Assembly: GCA_937888715.1 (NCBI GenBank)
Contig: CALARU010000282.1
Coordinates: forward strand, 1 to 37,461
Source: an uncultured Planctomycetaceae bacterium
GTDB taxonomy: Bacteria; Planctomycetota; Planctomycetia; Gemmatales; Gemmataceae
Length of the DNA: 37,461 nucleotides
Direction: 5' to 3'
The notes below the pieces were generated by a model. The model was not told the DNA's origin. It did no database searches and saw nothing but the letters and a program-made list of their open reading frames with translations. The position numbers and the translations under genes were made by a program. Below, in pieces: positions 16,915-25,944 of this stretch. Numbering within the stretch: the stretch's first letter is position 1; each line of letters opens with the position of its first letter.

Positions 16915-16921
16915 TTTAATT

Positions 16922-17752
16922 ATGAATCTTGCTATGGTTGGAGTTTGCAGTTGGTCATTGCAAGTTAAAAGCATTTCGGAATTAAATGGTTTTACAAATA
17001 AACTTGGAATTAAAAATGTTCAAATTGCATGTGGAGATCCTCATCATGCCTCGTGGGATGAGGGTGATGATTTGCCAATTAAAGCAAAAAATGCTAGTTT
17101 TAAATTAACAGGTGCAATGCTTGGTTTTCCAGGAGAAGATTATACCACTCCCCAAACAATTGAAAAAACTGGTGGGTTTGGTGATCCATCAACTCGGCCA
17201 GAGCGATTGGAACGATTCAAATGGAGTCTTCAGAGGGTTCAAGATCTTGGCGTTAATGATATTATGTTTCATGCTGGTTTTATTCCGTCTATGAATGATG
17301 CGGGTAGGAAAAGCTTTTTGCATACTTTGGAAACAGTGAGTACCTTAGCCAATAATATCCGTGTAAATGTTTCCTTTGAAACCGGACAGGAATCTTCTGA
17401 GTTGCTTTTTACTACATTAAAAGAATTAGATCGTTCCAACTTGTTTGTTAATTTTGATCCTGCCAATATGTTGTTGTATGATCAAGGTAATCCAATTGAA
17501 GCTGTAGAAATGTTGGGAAAATACATTCGTAGTGTTCATTTAAAGGATGCGAATCGCCCTAAAATCAAAGGGCAATGGGGTGAAGAAGTTGTGCTTGGTA
17601 AGGGAGAGGTAAATATACCTTTGTTTCTTAAAACACTTAAAAAGGTTGGTTATTCTGGATCGATGTCTATTGAAAGAGAAGTTGGAAGCCAGCAGGATCG
17701 GTTTAATGATATTTTGCAAGCTGTGGAATATTTACGAGGATTGGATGTTTAA
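16922..17752 (+). CDS. Sugar phosphate isomerase/epimerase-like TIM-barrel protein
   Basis: The 276-residue protein fits the xylose isomerase-like TIM barrel family (AP endonuclease 2 superfamily). Probable metal ligands lie on successive strands: VSFETGQES (Glu), VNFDPANM (Asp), IRSVHLKDAN (His) and MSIEREVG (Glu). Members interconvert keto sugars or inosose-type compounds, and planctomycetes encode many with unknown substrates. No signal peptide is seen. It ends 15 bases before the ABC transporter ATPase gene, so it may be co-transcribed with the exporter, but a functional link is only a guess. Confidence 0.82.
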   Translation: MNLAMVGVCSWSLQVKSISELNGFTNKLGIKNVQIACGDPHHASWDEGDDLPIKAKNASFKLTGAMLGFPGEDYTTPQTIEKTGGFGDPSTRPERLERFKWSLQRVQDLGVNDIMFHAGFIPSMNDAGRKSFLHTLETVSTLANNIRVNVSFETGQESSELLFTTLKELDRSNLFVNFDPANMLLYDQGNPIEAVEMLGKYIRSVHLKDANRPKIKGQWGEEVVLGKGEVNIPLFLKTLKKVGYSGSMSIEREVGSQQDRFNDILQAVEYLRGLDV

Positions 17753-17767
17753 TAAACATAAAAATAA

Positions 17768-18754
17768 ATGATTGTTATAAAAACTAATAACCTTAGCAAA
17801 CAGTTTCGAGTTTATGAAAAACCTGCTGGTCTGATTGGTTCTTTTAAGAGTTTATTCAATAATAAATTCAAAGATATTCATGCCGTAGAAAACATTAATC
17901 TTGAAATTCATCAAGGTGAGATCGTAGGTTTTCTTGGTCCAAATGGCGCAGGAAAAACTACTACATTAAAAATGCTATCCGGATTGTTGTTTCCAACAAA
18001 TGGAAATGCTACGGTTCTAGGTTATGTTCCTTGGGAAAGACCTATAGAATTTAGGAAAGCCTTTTCACTCGTAATGGGACAAAAAAGCCAATTGTGGTGG
18101 GATTTACCTGCTTCTGATTCGTTCGAGTTGCATAAAGAAATATACAAAATTGACCCAGTGAAATTTAAAAAGAATGTTGGTGAACTCACAGAAATATTTC
18201 AGGTTGATAACCTTTTAAATAAACCTGTTAGGGAGCTTTCCCTTGGCGAACGCATGAAACTCGAGTTGATTGCATCCCTTCTTCATGATCCGAAACTTCT
18301 ACTTCTCGATGAACCTACCATCGGCTTAGATGTAGTTGCGCAATCAGCTATGCATCGTTGCCTTTACGAGTTTAATCAAACTAGAAAAATCACTATTCTT
18401 TTGACCAGTCATTATATGCGGGATGTGGAAACTCTGTGCTCGAGGATTTTGGTTATTTCAGGTGGAAAAATGGTTTACGATGGGCAGTTACAGGGGCTAA
18501 AAGATGAATTTGGGAAAGAGAAATTAATCAAGATTCAATTTAAAAATTTAGTTCCTGATCAGGTTTTTAGCAAGTTTGAACAATTGGAAATTACTGGTGG
18601 GATCGTTAGGCTTCGTGTTTCAAAAAATGATGTTCCTAGTGTTCTTGCTGTTGTATCCCAGTGCGAAGAGGTTTTAGATATAAGTATTGAAGACCCTCCC
18701 ATTGAAGAAGTTATTGAAAAATTATTCGTTAGTCATCGGTCGAAAACTTTGTGA
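17768..18754 (+). CDS. ABC-2 type transporter ATP-binding protein
   Basis: This ATPase subunit has Walker A GPNGAGKTT, the signature LSLGERMKLE in place of the classic LSGGQ, Walker B LLLLDEPTIGLD and the H-loop LLTSHYMRD. The signature variant and the C-terminal extension of about 90 residues are typical of the NatA-like subfamily paired with ABC2_membrane_6 (DUF990-type) permeases. It should sit on the cytoplasmic face and drive export. The first codon is the ATG directly at 17768, with no obvious ribosome site. Two permease genes follow in the same direction, completing one transporter. The substrate is unknown. Confidence 0.92.
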   Translation: MIVIKTNNLSKQFRVYEKPAGLIGSFKSLFNNKFKDIHAVENINLEIHQGEIVGFLGPNGAGKTTTLKMLSGLLFPTNGNATVLGYVPWERPIEFRKAFSLVMGQKSQLWWDLPASDSFELHKEIYKIDPVKFKKNVGELTEIFQVDNLLNKPVRELSLGERMKLELIASLLHDPKLLLLDEPTIGLDVVAQSAMHRCLYEFNQTRKITILLTSHYMRDVETLCSRILVISGGKMVYDGQLQGLKDEFGKEKLIKIQFKNLVPDQVFSKFEQLEITGGIVRLRVSKNDVPSVLAVVSQCEEVLDISIEDPPIEEVIEKLFVSHRSKTL

Positions 18755-18778
18755 TTTTTTGTTTTTTCAGGTTTAAAA

Positions 18779-19585
18779 TTGAATAAGTATTTTAACATTG
18801 CTCGATTGTCTCTTAAGGAAAGACTCACTTATCGTGGGGACTTTCTTTTTAGTTCATTCTTGCGTTTTTTGCCTATGATCACTTCCATTTTATTATGGAA
18901 ATCTGTGTATAGTTCTTCTGAACAAGAATCGTTGTCTGGTTTTTCATTTAAGCAGGTAATCGCTTACTTGCTTCTTGTGAATATCAGCAGAATGTTTTCT
19001 AGTATGCCAGGCTTGGCAACCAATTTAGCCAGAGATGTTCGTGAAGGAAGCATAAAAAAATATCTTCTACAACCAATTGATTTAATTGGTTACTTAATGA
19101 GTTACAGAATTGCCCATAAAGCTGCTTATATTTCAACATCATTGGTTCCCTACATGATTTTATTTGGATCATGTGCCAGCTTTTTTGATACTTTTCCTAC
19201 TCCGGTTGGTTGTGCGTATTTTATTTTGTCGCTCATGCTGGCTTTTGTTATTGGGTTTTATTTTGAAGTTTGTTTGGGCATGCTTAGTTTTTGGATTTTA
19301 GAAGTTACTTCATTGCTCTATGTAGTGACAACTCTTAGTTTTTTTTTGTCGGGTCATCTAATTCCCCTTGATTTGCTTGATACTACAGGCTGGCTCGATG
19401 TGCTGAAAAATCTACCATTTGCATATCTTGCATATTTTCCTGCAGCAGTTTTTCTTCAAAAAATAACTGACGAAGAACTTTTCTTTAGATTTTTTGTTGG
19501 TGTTTTATGGGCTCTTTTCTTTTTTTTACTCTCCAAAGTTATATTGTATTTTGGATTGCGCAAATACAGCGCCTACGGAGCTTGA
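18779..19585 (+). CDS. ABC-2 type transporter permease, first subunit
   Basis: This is a 268-residue membrane protein with about six hydrophobic segments and a positively charged N-terminus (ARLSLKERLTYRGDF), as in the ABC-2 family transporter permeases that occur in pairs beside a NatA-like ATPase. The start is a TTG, 24 bases after the ATPase stop and about seven bases after CAGG; the next in-frame ATG would remove the conserved amphipathic N-terminal helix. The segments ending in FLSGHLIPLDLL are typical of the family. It probably pairs with the next gene as a heterodimer. Confidence 0.85.
   Translation: MNKYFNIARLSLKERLTYRGDFLFSSFLRFLPMITSILLWKSVYSSSEQESLSGFSFKQVIAYLLLVNISRMFSSMPGLATNLARDVREGSIKKYLLQPIDLIGYLMSYRIAHKAAYISTSLVPYMILFGSCASFFDTFPTPVGCAYFILSLMLAFVIGFYFEVCLGMLSFWILEVTSLLYVVTTLSFFLSGHLIPLDLLDTTGWLDVLKNLPFAYLAYFPAAVFLQKITDEELFFRFFVGVLWALFFFLLSKVILYFGLRKYSAYGA
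19577..19580 (+). promoter_or_regulatory. Ribosome binding site for the second permease
   Basis: GGAG lies inside the last codons of the first permease, seven bases before ATG 19588. It indicates translational coupling and supports that start over upstream in-frame codons that overlap the first permease. Confidence 0.55.
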
Positions 19586-19587
19586 TC

Positions 19588-20388
19588 ATGCTAAGGCATT
19601 TGCGCTTAATGTTTTGCTTTGCCAAGTTTAGCTTGCTTGGAGAATTAGCGTTCCGCAGCAATTTTCTTTTAAAAATACTTGTCGAATTAATTTGGCTTGG
19701 AATTCTACTAACTTTTTTCAAAACCATCTTTGGCAAAAGTTCGAATGTAGCTGGTTGGAACGAACATGAGTTCTTATTTTTCGTTGGAGCATATTATGCT
19801 CTTGAAGGGTTTGTTGAAACATTTTTCCTAGAGAACTGTGTCGAATTTTCTGAACTTGTGAGATCAGGAAACCTTGATTTTTGTTTACTGAAACCCATTG
19901 ATCCTCAGTTTTTTATTACACTAAGGCGAGTTGATTGGTCTACCGCTCCGAAAATATTGCTTGGGTTTATCATGATTAGTTTTGCTATGTATGAAATAGG
20001 TAAACCTTTAGAGTTGTGGAAAGTTCCTCTCTTTTTGATTCTTTTTTTATGCGGTTGTTCGCTTGCTTATAGTTTTCTTTTGCTTTTAACTTCCCTTTCT
20101 GTGTGGATGATTAGAAATCAAAGCCTTATGGAGGTTTGGTGGTTGTTTACTAATTTGATGAGATATCCAAGGCAGATTTATGATTCTGAATGGGCTTTGC
20201 CAATTCGTATGGTATTTGGTTTTATCATTCCTGCATTATTAGCTGTGAGTATCCCTGTTGAATTTGCTGTCAAAGAAATCAATATTGAATTTACTTTGTT
20301 TTTATTTGTGATTGCTATTGTTTATTTTCAATTGAGCAGAATGTTCTTTAATTACTCGTTAAAATATTATCGAAGTGCAAGCAGTTAG
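19588..20388 (+). CDS. ABC-2 type transporter permease, second subunit
   Basis: This is a 266-residue integral membrane protein with about six hydrophobic segments. Its N-terminal pattern (FAKFSLLGELAFRSNFLLKI) parallels the first permease, so the two are distant paralogues expected to form one channel. The start ATG at 19588 is two bases after the first permease stop; a longer reading frame from 19507 only overlaps that gene. Such ATPase-permease-permease sets recur in planctomycete genomes, with substrates not established. It converges on the mini FHA gene with a four-base gap. Confidence 0.85.
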   Translation: MLRHLRLMFCFAKFSLLGELAFRSNFLLKILVELIWLGILLTFFKTIFGKSSNVAGWNEHEFLFFVGAYYALEGFVETFFLENCVEFSELVRSGNLDFCLLKPIDPQFFITLRRVDWSTAPKILLGFIMISFAMYEIGKPLELWKVPLFLILFLCGCSLAYSFLLLLTSLSVWMIRNQSLMEVWWLFTNLMRYPRQIYDSEWALPIRMVFGFIIPALLAVSIPVEFAVKEINIEFTLFLFVIAIVYFQLSRMFFNYSLKYYRSASS

Positions 20389-20392
20389 TAAA

Positions 20393-20698
20393 TCAGGGTG
20401 TACCGTTTAAAATTACTGAGTCCCAATGTAAAATATATTTGCAATTTCCAATGCATAACTCGTCGCCTGGAACAAAAGAACCTTCCAGTACTTTTTTTCC
20501 ATTTATACTCACACCATTAGTACTTCCAAGGTCCCTGATTATTGCTTTGTTTTTTAGGAGAATAATACAGCAGTGTTTACGTGATATTTTTTGGGAATCA
20601 ATTTGCACATCGCACTCTTCATGCCTACCTAATAGCAATATAGGTTTATTTAAAATAATGCTAGGGCCTTCAGATATTGCGACAAGTTGTGCGGTCAT
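20393..20698 (-). CDS. Single-domain FHA protein
   Basis: The 101 residues are almost entirely one forkhead-associated domain. The phosphothreonine-binding loops are visible as LLGRHEECDVQI, the Ser/His loop KISRKHCC and LGSTNGVSINGK. FHA domains bind phosphothreonine on partners of Ser/Thr kinases. There is no signal peptide, membrane segment or second domain, so it probably acts as an adaptor. It lies about 100 bases downstream of carB on the same strand but carries its own candidate promoter. The domain resembles the one fused to the histidine kinase at the left of the window. Confidence 0.85.
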   Translation of the reverse strand: MTAQLVAISEGPSIILNKPILLLGRHEECDVQIDSQKISRKHCCIILLKNKAIIRDLGSTNGVSINGKKVLEGSFVPGDELCIGNCKYILHWDSVILNGTP

Positions 20699-20731
20699 TT
20701 TGCTAGACCAAGATTAAGTTTGTATGAGTCC

Positions 20732-20760
20732 ATTATAGCACACTTATCGAAGGTGTGAAT
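20732..20760 (-). promoter_or_regulatory. Candidate promoter for the mini FHA gene
   Basis: On the minus strand a perfect TATAAT (20732-20737) lies about 33 bases before the FHA start; the -35 position holds only a poor match (ATTCAC). The imperfect inverted repeat CACAC...GTGTG at 20739-20757 overlaps this spacer. Confidence 0.28.
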
Positions 20761-20800
20761 TATTTTAAATTGACCATTGAACGATTGTACACCATATGCG

Positions 20801-23800
20801 TTAATATCTATCTTGTATTGCAGTTACGGTGTAGTCTTTTTCTCTAAGGGCAGCGCAAGCTTCAACTGCAGCCTGAACTGCTGCCATTGTGGTTATGCAG
20901 GTAACGCCGTGAGTTACCGCTGCTGATCTTATTTTGCCTTCATCAGTCCTCGACCCCCTTCCAACTGGCGTATTAAGTATTAACGCTATTTCGCCATTTT
21001 TCATGAGATCAATAAGGTTTGGTCTGCCTTCTTGTAATTTTGAAATCTCTTCTACCGGCAGGTTTGCTTTTTTAATTACCGCTGCAGTGCCACGGGTGGC
21101 TATTAATTGGTAACCGAGCTTATGGAGTTTTTTTGCAATGTAGGAAATGTCGCTTTTGTCTCGATCTGAAACCGATAAAAAAACTTTTCCTTTAAGGGGT
21201 AAAGCACTGCTTGCAGCAAGTTGGCTTTTGGCAAAAGCCATGGGAAATGAATCATCGATACCCATAACTTCGCCTGTTGACCGCATTTCAGGCCCAAGGA
21301 TGATATCAACGCCAGGGAATTTGTTGAATGGAAATACGCTTTCTTTCACGGAGTAATGGGTGGGAGTTATTTCTGTGCTGAAGTTTAATTCTGCAAGAGT
21401 TTTTCCAACCATGACCAATGATGCCAATTTGGCCATAGGTATACCTATTGCTTTTGAAACAAAAGGAATCGTTCTGCTGGCTCGAGGATTTACCTCAAGG
21501 ACAAAAATTTCAACTGGCAGGTTGCCTTCATTGCTAGTATTTGGTATTAATTTTGATTGCTTGTCTGAATCTTCCGAATGGTCAATTTTTAGGCCTGTAA
21601 TTGCGAATTGTACATTCATTAGCCCGCGAACTTTAAGTTCTTTGGCCATCGCTTTTGTTTGTCTTTTGATCTCATCAATAACATAAGTAGGCAAACTGTG
21701 TGGGGGTAGTACGCTTGCGGAGTCGCCTGAATGAATCCCTGCTTCTTCGATATGCTGCATGACCCCGCCAACAGTGGAATCAGTTCCATCGGAAATACAG
21801 TCAACATCTGCTTCGATTGCAGATTCGAGAAACTTGTCCAAAAGGATTGGTTTTCCAGGTGATACTTCCATTGCTTTGGTTACAGAGCGAATCAAAGAAG
21901 ATTCATCGTATACGATTTCCATTCCGCGGCCTCCAAGTACATAACTTGGTCTAACCAAAATGGGATACCCTACCCGCCTGGCGACATGGATGGCTTCTTG
22001 AAGATCGTTGGTGATTCCGTTAGGTGGTTGCTTGAGACCAAGCCTGTTAACCAGATCTTGGAATCTTTCGCGGTCTTCAGCGATATCAATGCTTTCAACA
22101 CTTGTGCCTATAATGGGCACCCCCGCGGTCTCCAAGGCTTTAGCAAGATTCAAGGGAGTTTGCCCGCCAAATTGTACAATAAGTCCCTTAGGGTTCATTT
22201 TTTCGAAAATATTAAGCACATCTTCTGCGGTTAATGGTTCGAAAAACAAATGATCACTCGTATCATAATCGGTCGATACTGTTTCGGGGTTAGAATTTAC
22301 CATGATGGTTTCGTACCCTGCTTCTCGCAAAGCAAACGCAGCGTGGCAGCAGCAATAATCGAATTCAATACCTTGACCAATGCGGTTGGGGCCACCGCCT
22401 AAAATCATGATTCTTTCTTTTCCCGTAGAAGGTATTGTTTCATCTTCGAAATAAGTTTCATTGGTAATTGTGTTTGTGACAGAAGATTCGTAGGTGGAAT
22501 AATAATAAGGTGTGTAGGCTTCGAATTCTGCTGCGCAGGTGTCTACTCGTTTGAATACAGGCAAGACCCCCAAGGCTTTTCTGGACCTTCGAATTTCCAT
22601 TTCGCTTGTAAGCAAAATAGCTGCAAGTTGCCTATCGGAGAAGCCATGTTGTTTTGCTTCAAGCATTTCAGCATGATTTACGCTGTTGATGTTTTTTAGT
22701 GCGCGAAGTTTTAATTCTTGTTTGATGATATCAAGGATGTTGTTAAGGAACCAAGGATCGATCTTGGTTCTATCGTGAATTTCTTCAATGGTCATGCCGT
22801 CTAAAATTGCATAACGAAGAAACCAAATTCTTTCGCAGTTTGGGATTGCGATTTTTGCAATGATTTCTTCGCGTGAAGGTTGCTTATCTGTTCCCCACAA
22901 ATCTGCCCTATCGCAACCAAGTCCGAATCTACCAGTCTCTAAACTGCGGAGAGCTTTCTGCAAAGATTCTTTAAATGTCCGTCCAATTGCCATAGTCTCC
23001 CCCACGGATTTCATCTGTGTGGTAAGAGTGGCATTGGCATCCGGGAATTTTTCAAAGGCCCAGCGTGGAATTTTGGTGACAACATAATCTATGGTAGGTT
23101 CAAAACACGCAGGAGTTTCCCGGGTAATATCATTTCGAAGTTCATCAAGCCTGAAACCTACTGCTAGTTTTGCAGCAATTTTAGCAATAGGAAAACCAGT
23201 GGCCTTCGATGCCAGTGCGGATGATCTTGAAACCCGCGGGTTTATTTCGATCGCAACCATATCACCATTGGCAGGATTAATTCCGTATTGAATATTGCTG
23301 CCACCCGTAGCAACGCCTATTTCTCGAATAATCGCCAACGCAGAATCACGCATTTGCTGATATTCTTTGTCGGTAAGTGTTTGAGCTGGCGCAACAGTAA
23401 TACTATCCCCTGTGTGAACTCCACAAGGATCGAAATTCTCAATACTGCAAATAATAACGACATTGTCAGCGTTATCCCGCATAACTTCGAGTTCGTACTC
23501 TTTCCAACCAATAATGGATTGTTCAATAAGAACTTCTCCAACAGGGCTTAATTCCAAGCCTCTGGTAATCAGTTCATTAAATTCATCTTTATTGTAGGCT
23601 ATTCCCCCTCCAGTGCCGCCCATCGTAAAGCTGGGCCGTAAAACCGCTGGAAGCCCAACCATTTCACGAATTTCTTGAGCTTCTGCAAAACTTTTTGCAA
23701 CGCCACTTGGTGGAACTTTAACGCCGATTTTTTTCATTGCATTCTTAAACTTTTGGCGATCCTCAGCTTTTTCGATAGCTTCCGGACTGGCACCTATCAT

Positions 23801-24142
23801 CTCCACGCCGTATTTTTCCAGTATGCCTTTTTTATAAAGCTCTAATGCAACATTAAGTGCGGTTTGCCCACCTAAGGTGGGGAGAATTGCATCGGGCCGT
23901 TCTTTTTCAATTATCTTCTCAAGAATTTCCCATTTTATTGGCTCGATGTAGGTTCGGTCTGCAATCTCCGGGTCTGTCATAATGGTTGCGGGATTGGAAT
24001 TTACCAAGATTACTATGTAGCCTTCTTCCCGAAGTGCCTTGCATGCTTGAGTCCCGCTGTAATCAAACTCACAAGCTTGACCAATGATAATCGGGCCTGA
24101 ACCGATGAGAAGTATTTTCTTCAGATCTGTCCGCTTTGGCAT
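20801..24142 (-). CDS. carB: Carbamoyl-phosphate synthase large subunit
   Basis: CarB makes carbamoyl phosphate from bicarbonate, ammonia and two ATP, feeding arginine and pyrimidine synthesis; it pairs with CarA, which is not in this window. Both ATP-grasp halves are present: [22 protein letters not shown] and [11 protein letters not shown] in the first; [29 protein letters not shown] and [12 protein letters not shown] in the second. The C-terminal MGS-like regulatory domain starts near [10 protein letters not shown]. At 1113 residues it is about 40 longer than the E. coli enzyme, mostly from an insert of about 25 residues (around 848-877) between MNVQFAI and FVLEVNPRA. It diverges from the UvrC-like gene. 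Confidence 0.97.
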   Translation of the reverse strand: MPKRTDLKKILLIGSGPIIIGQACEFDYSGTQACKALREEGYIVILVNSNPATIMTDPEIADRTYIEPIKWEILEKIIEKERPDAILPTLGGQTALNVALELYKKGILEKYGVEMIGASPEAIEKAEDRQKFKNAMKKIGVKVPPSGVAKSFAEAQEIREMVGLPAVLRPSFTMGGTGGGIAYNKDEFNELITRGLELSPVGEVLIEQSIIGWKEYELEVMRDNADNVVIICSIENFDPCGVHTGDSITVAPAQTLTDKEYQQMRDSALAIIREIGVATGGSNIQYGINPANGDMVAIEINPRVSRSSALASKATGFPIAKIAAKLAVGFRLDELRNDITRETPACFEPTIDYVVTKIPRWAFEKFPDANATLTTQMKSVGETMAIGRTFKESLQKALRSLETGRFGLGCDRADLWGTDKQPSREEIIAKIAIPNCERIWFLRYAILDGMTIEEIHDRTKIDPWFLNNILDIIKQELKLRALKNINSVNHAEMLEAKQHGFSDRQLAAILLTSEMEIRRSRKALGVLPVFKRVDTCAAEFEAYTPYYYSTYESSVTNTITNETYFEDETIPSTGKERIMILGGGPNRIGQGIEFDYCCCHAAFALREAGYETIMVNSNPETVSTDYDTSDHLFFEPLTAEDVLNIFEKMNPKGLIVQFGGQTPLNLAKALETAGVPIIGTSVESIDIAEDRERFQDLVNRLGLKQPPNGITNDLQEAIHVARRVGYPILVRPSYVLGGRGMEIVYDESSLIRSVTKAMEVSPGKPILLDKFLESAIEADVDCISDGTDSTVGGVMQHIEEAGIHSGDSASVLPPHSLPTYVIDEIKRQTKAMAKELKVRGLMNVQFAITGLKIDHSEDSDKQSKLIPNTSNEGNLPVEIFVLEVNPRASRTIPFVSKAIGIPMAKLASLVMVGKTLAELNFSTEITPTHYSVKESVFPFNKFPGVDIILGPEMRSTGEVMGIDDSFPMAFAKSQLAASSALPLKGKVFLSVSDRDKSDISYIAKKLHKLGYQLIATRGTAAVIKKANLPVEEISKLQEGRPNLIDLMKNGEIALILNTPVGRGSRTDEGKIRSAAVTHGVTCITTMAAVQAAVEACAALREKDYTVTAIQDRY

Positions 24143-24327
24143 AATAAAACTCGCTACTTTTATATCGGAATGGTAAATCGAATGAACAAAACTTGTTGAT
24201 TCGAGTATTATTAACTAACAACTCTGCTCCAATGAAACATCTTAGCCGTATAGGGGTTGTTTCCAAGATATTTCGTTGGAATATTGAAATATCAGTAATC
24301 TTGGTAAGAATTGCAGGCTTTTTTAGT

Positions 24328-25467
24328 ATGCGAGATTTGTTTCAACACCTAGAATTTACAGGGTTTGGCCCCAGCAGCGTTTTACCTGAGGGATCTGAGC
24401 CTGTTTCTGGCCAAATTAAAAAAAATAGCCCAGGCGGGCTTAAGCATCAGGTCAAAGTACTGGTTCCTAAGGAGCCCGGTATTTATGGGTTAGTTGATTC
24501 ATCTGGGATTTTGATTTATGTGGGAAAAGCCAAGAATTTGAGAAAAAGGCTGCAATCTTATTTCCTTAAAAAGAAATCGAAAGAAAAAAAACTTATCAGA
24601 CGGGCAGCCCTAATCTGCTGGCAAACTTGTTTTTCTGAATTCCATGCTTTTTTAAGAGAAATTGAAGTTATTAATTTGTTTCTTCCCAATGCTAATGTAA
24701 TGGGGGTTGCCCACAGGCTAAGGCCGGTTTACCTCGTGTTGACCTCGAGTGAAGCTCCAGCGATCAAACTTCTTAAAAAACTTCCCGGAAAATATTTGGA
24801 AGCTTTCGGTCCATTTAATCAAGGTAAAACCTTGCGTAATGCCATAAATATTTTAAATGAAACTTTAGGGCTAAGGGATTGTGCTGAAAAAACGCTAATT
24901 CATTTTGCTAATCAAAAAACTTTGCTGGAAATACAGCCTCAGTTTGGTTGTTTACGCTTTGAAATTGGAAATTGTCTGGGGCCTTGTGCAGGTGGTTGTA
25001 GTCGAACAGCTTATTTGGGAAAAGTAAGGCAAATTAAAGAATTTTTAAAAGGTGAAACAGCCCCGGTTCTAGAAATTCTTCGTAATCAAATGTCTGAATT
25101 TGCTGGTAGCTTACAGTTTGAATTTGCAGGTCTGGTTAAACAAAAAATTCAAACGGTCGAGATTTTCAGCCAGATATTGCAGAAAGTAAAAGATTCAGGA
25201 AAACTTAATTTTATCTATTGGCAAAAGTTAAAGGATGGGCAGTTTGCGATAAACATTATTCGTGAGGGGGTTTTGATTCATGCAGAAATAGTTGAGCAGT
25301 TTAAAAGTAAACTCCCACTACCTAAGTCCTTGATCGAAAAAATAAGACGAAAAGTGAAAGATAATAAAAAAGTATTGTGGGAATCATATCAGAAATTACT
25401 TATCCAGCGCTGGTTTAAAAAAATGAAGAATGAACTTGATCAAACAATACCTTTACCAAAGGTGTAG
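24328..25467 (+). CDS. UvrC-like GIY-YIG nuclease lacking the C-terminal endonuclease half (Cho-like)
   Basis: The GIY-YIG domain lies at about 48-125 (GIYGL at 51, then IYVGKAKNLRKRL), the module that makes the 3' incision in nucleotide excision repair. Four cysteines, C185, C208, C216 and C220, match the spacing of the UvrC iron-sulfur ligands (the last three exactly, 8 then 4 apart). A UVR helical hairpin (KVRQIKEFLKGE...LQFEFAGLVKQKI) follows. The RNase H-like 5' nuclease and helix-hairpin-helix domains of full UvrC (about 600 residues) are absent, giving a Cho-like layout with about 380 residues. The start is uncertain: in-frame ATGs at 24328 and 24232 and a TTG at 24193 are possible. 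I chose 24328 because the extra N-terminal segment looks unrelated. Confidence 0.8.
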   Translation: MRDLFQHLEFTGFGPSSVLPEGSEPVSGQIKKNSPGGLKHQVKVLVPKEPGIYGLVDSSGILIYVGKAKNLRKRLQSYFLKKKSKEKKLIRRAALICWQTCFSEFHAFLREIEVINLFLPNANVMGVAHRLRPVYLVLTSSEAPAIKLLKKLPGKYLEAFGPFNQGKTLRNAINILNETLGLRDCAEKTLIHFANQKTLLEIQPQFGCLRFEIGNCLGPCAGGCSRTAYLGKVRQIKEFLKGETAPVLEILRNQMSEFAGSLQFEFAGLVKQKIQTVEIFSQILQKVKDSGKLNFIYWQKLKDGQFAINIIREGVLIHAEIVEQFKSKLPLPKSLIEKIRRKVKDNKKVLWESYQKLLIQRWFKKMKNELDQTIPLPKV

Positions 25468-25576
25468 AATTCGGGCGTTAAAGTTTGCCCATCCCGCCTT
25501 CTTGTACAATTGGTCTTGCTTGTTTTTAATTCATTGGTATACCCCGCAAAAGTAAATTAGATTTTTTGGTCGAATC

Positions 25577-25583
25577 AGAGGAG
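25577..25583 (+). promoter_or_regulatory. Strong ribosome binding site for the small secreted protein
   Basis: AGAGGAG is eight bases before ATG 25592. It is one of the best Shine-Dalgarno matches in the window and argues that the 77-residue frame is a real, well-translated gene. Confidence 0.65.
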
Positions 25584-25591
25584 CTAAAACA

Positions 25592-25825
25592 ATGAAAACA
25601 TTTTTAATATTACTTATTATTCCTGTATGTGCATTAGGGCAGTTGGGTTGCGCTCATCATCGGGATCATGACTATCCACCACAAAATTATTATCAGCAGC
25701 CTCCAGCAAACTATTGTGTTCCACAACCCCAAACGCAACCTTGTATGCCTGTGCAGGGTGCATCTTATAGCCCTAATACTCAAGGGAATTGGGCCCAACC
25801 TAGGCCTAATTGCGCTTGCCCATAA
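25592..25825 (+). CDS. Small secreted Cys/Pro/Gln-rich protein, possible lipoprotein
   Basis: The 77-residue product begins with a clear export signal (MKTFLILLIIPVCALGQ) followed by LGC. The Cys could be lipidated, although Gln at the -3 position makes the lipobox poor. The mature part is low-complexity: HHRDHDYPP, repeated Gln/Pro/Tyr stretches and five further spaced cysteines in contexts such as YCVPQPQTQPCMP and NCACP. I recognise no family. The strong ribosome site and the export signal support it as a true gene. It sits between the UvrC-like gene and an exported TPR protein gene; an extracytoplasmic structural or metal-binding role is only a guess. Confidence 0.7.
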   Translation: MKTFLILLIIPVCALGQLGCAHHRDHDYPPQNYYQQPPANYCVPQPQTQPCMPVQGASYSPNTQGNWAQPRPNCACP

Positions 25826-25928
25826 TAATCTTTAAATAAAAAGATAAAAGTTTGGTATCAGTAGTATTAAACAATTGGCTAATGGCTGGTTGTTTGTTAC
25901 TATTTCTATCGAATAGGAATTCGTTTTT

Positions 25929-25937
25929 AGGAAAGGA
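25929..25937 (+). promoter_or_regulatory. Ribosome binding site deciding the exported TPR protein start
   Basis: AGGAAAGGA ends seven bases before ATG 25945. That start places a signal peptide at the N-terminus; the longer in-frame reading from TTG 25852 does not. Confidence 0.65.
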
Positions 25938-25944
25938 CTTTCAG

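Noticed and set aside
20730..20743. Fourteen-base identity (CCATTATAGCACAC) with typA near 35710
   Set aside because: In an AT-rich window of this size a few 14-mer repeats are expected by chance, and the typA copy encodes the conserved AIIAHV.
24232..24327. Upstream extension of the UvrC-like frame from ATG 24232
   Set aside because: The segment is a basic/hydrophobic stretch without family similarity, so I prefer 24328, but it cannot be excluded.
25852..25944. Longer start (TTG 25852) for the exported TPR protein
   Set aside because: It would bury the signal peptide inside the protein and ignores the strong ribosome site before ATG 25945.
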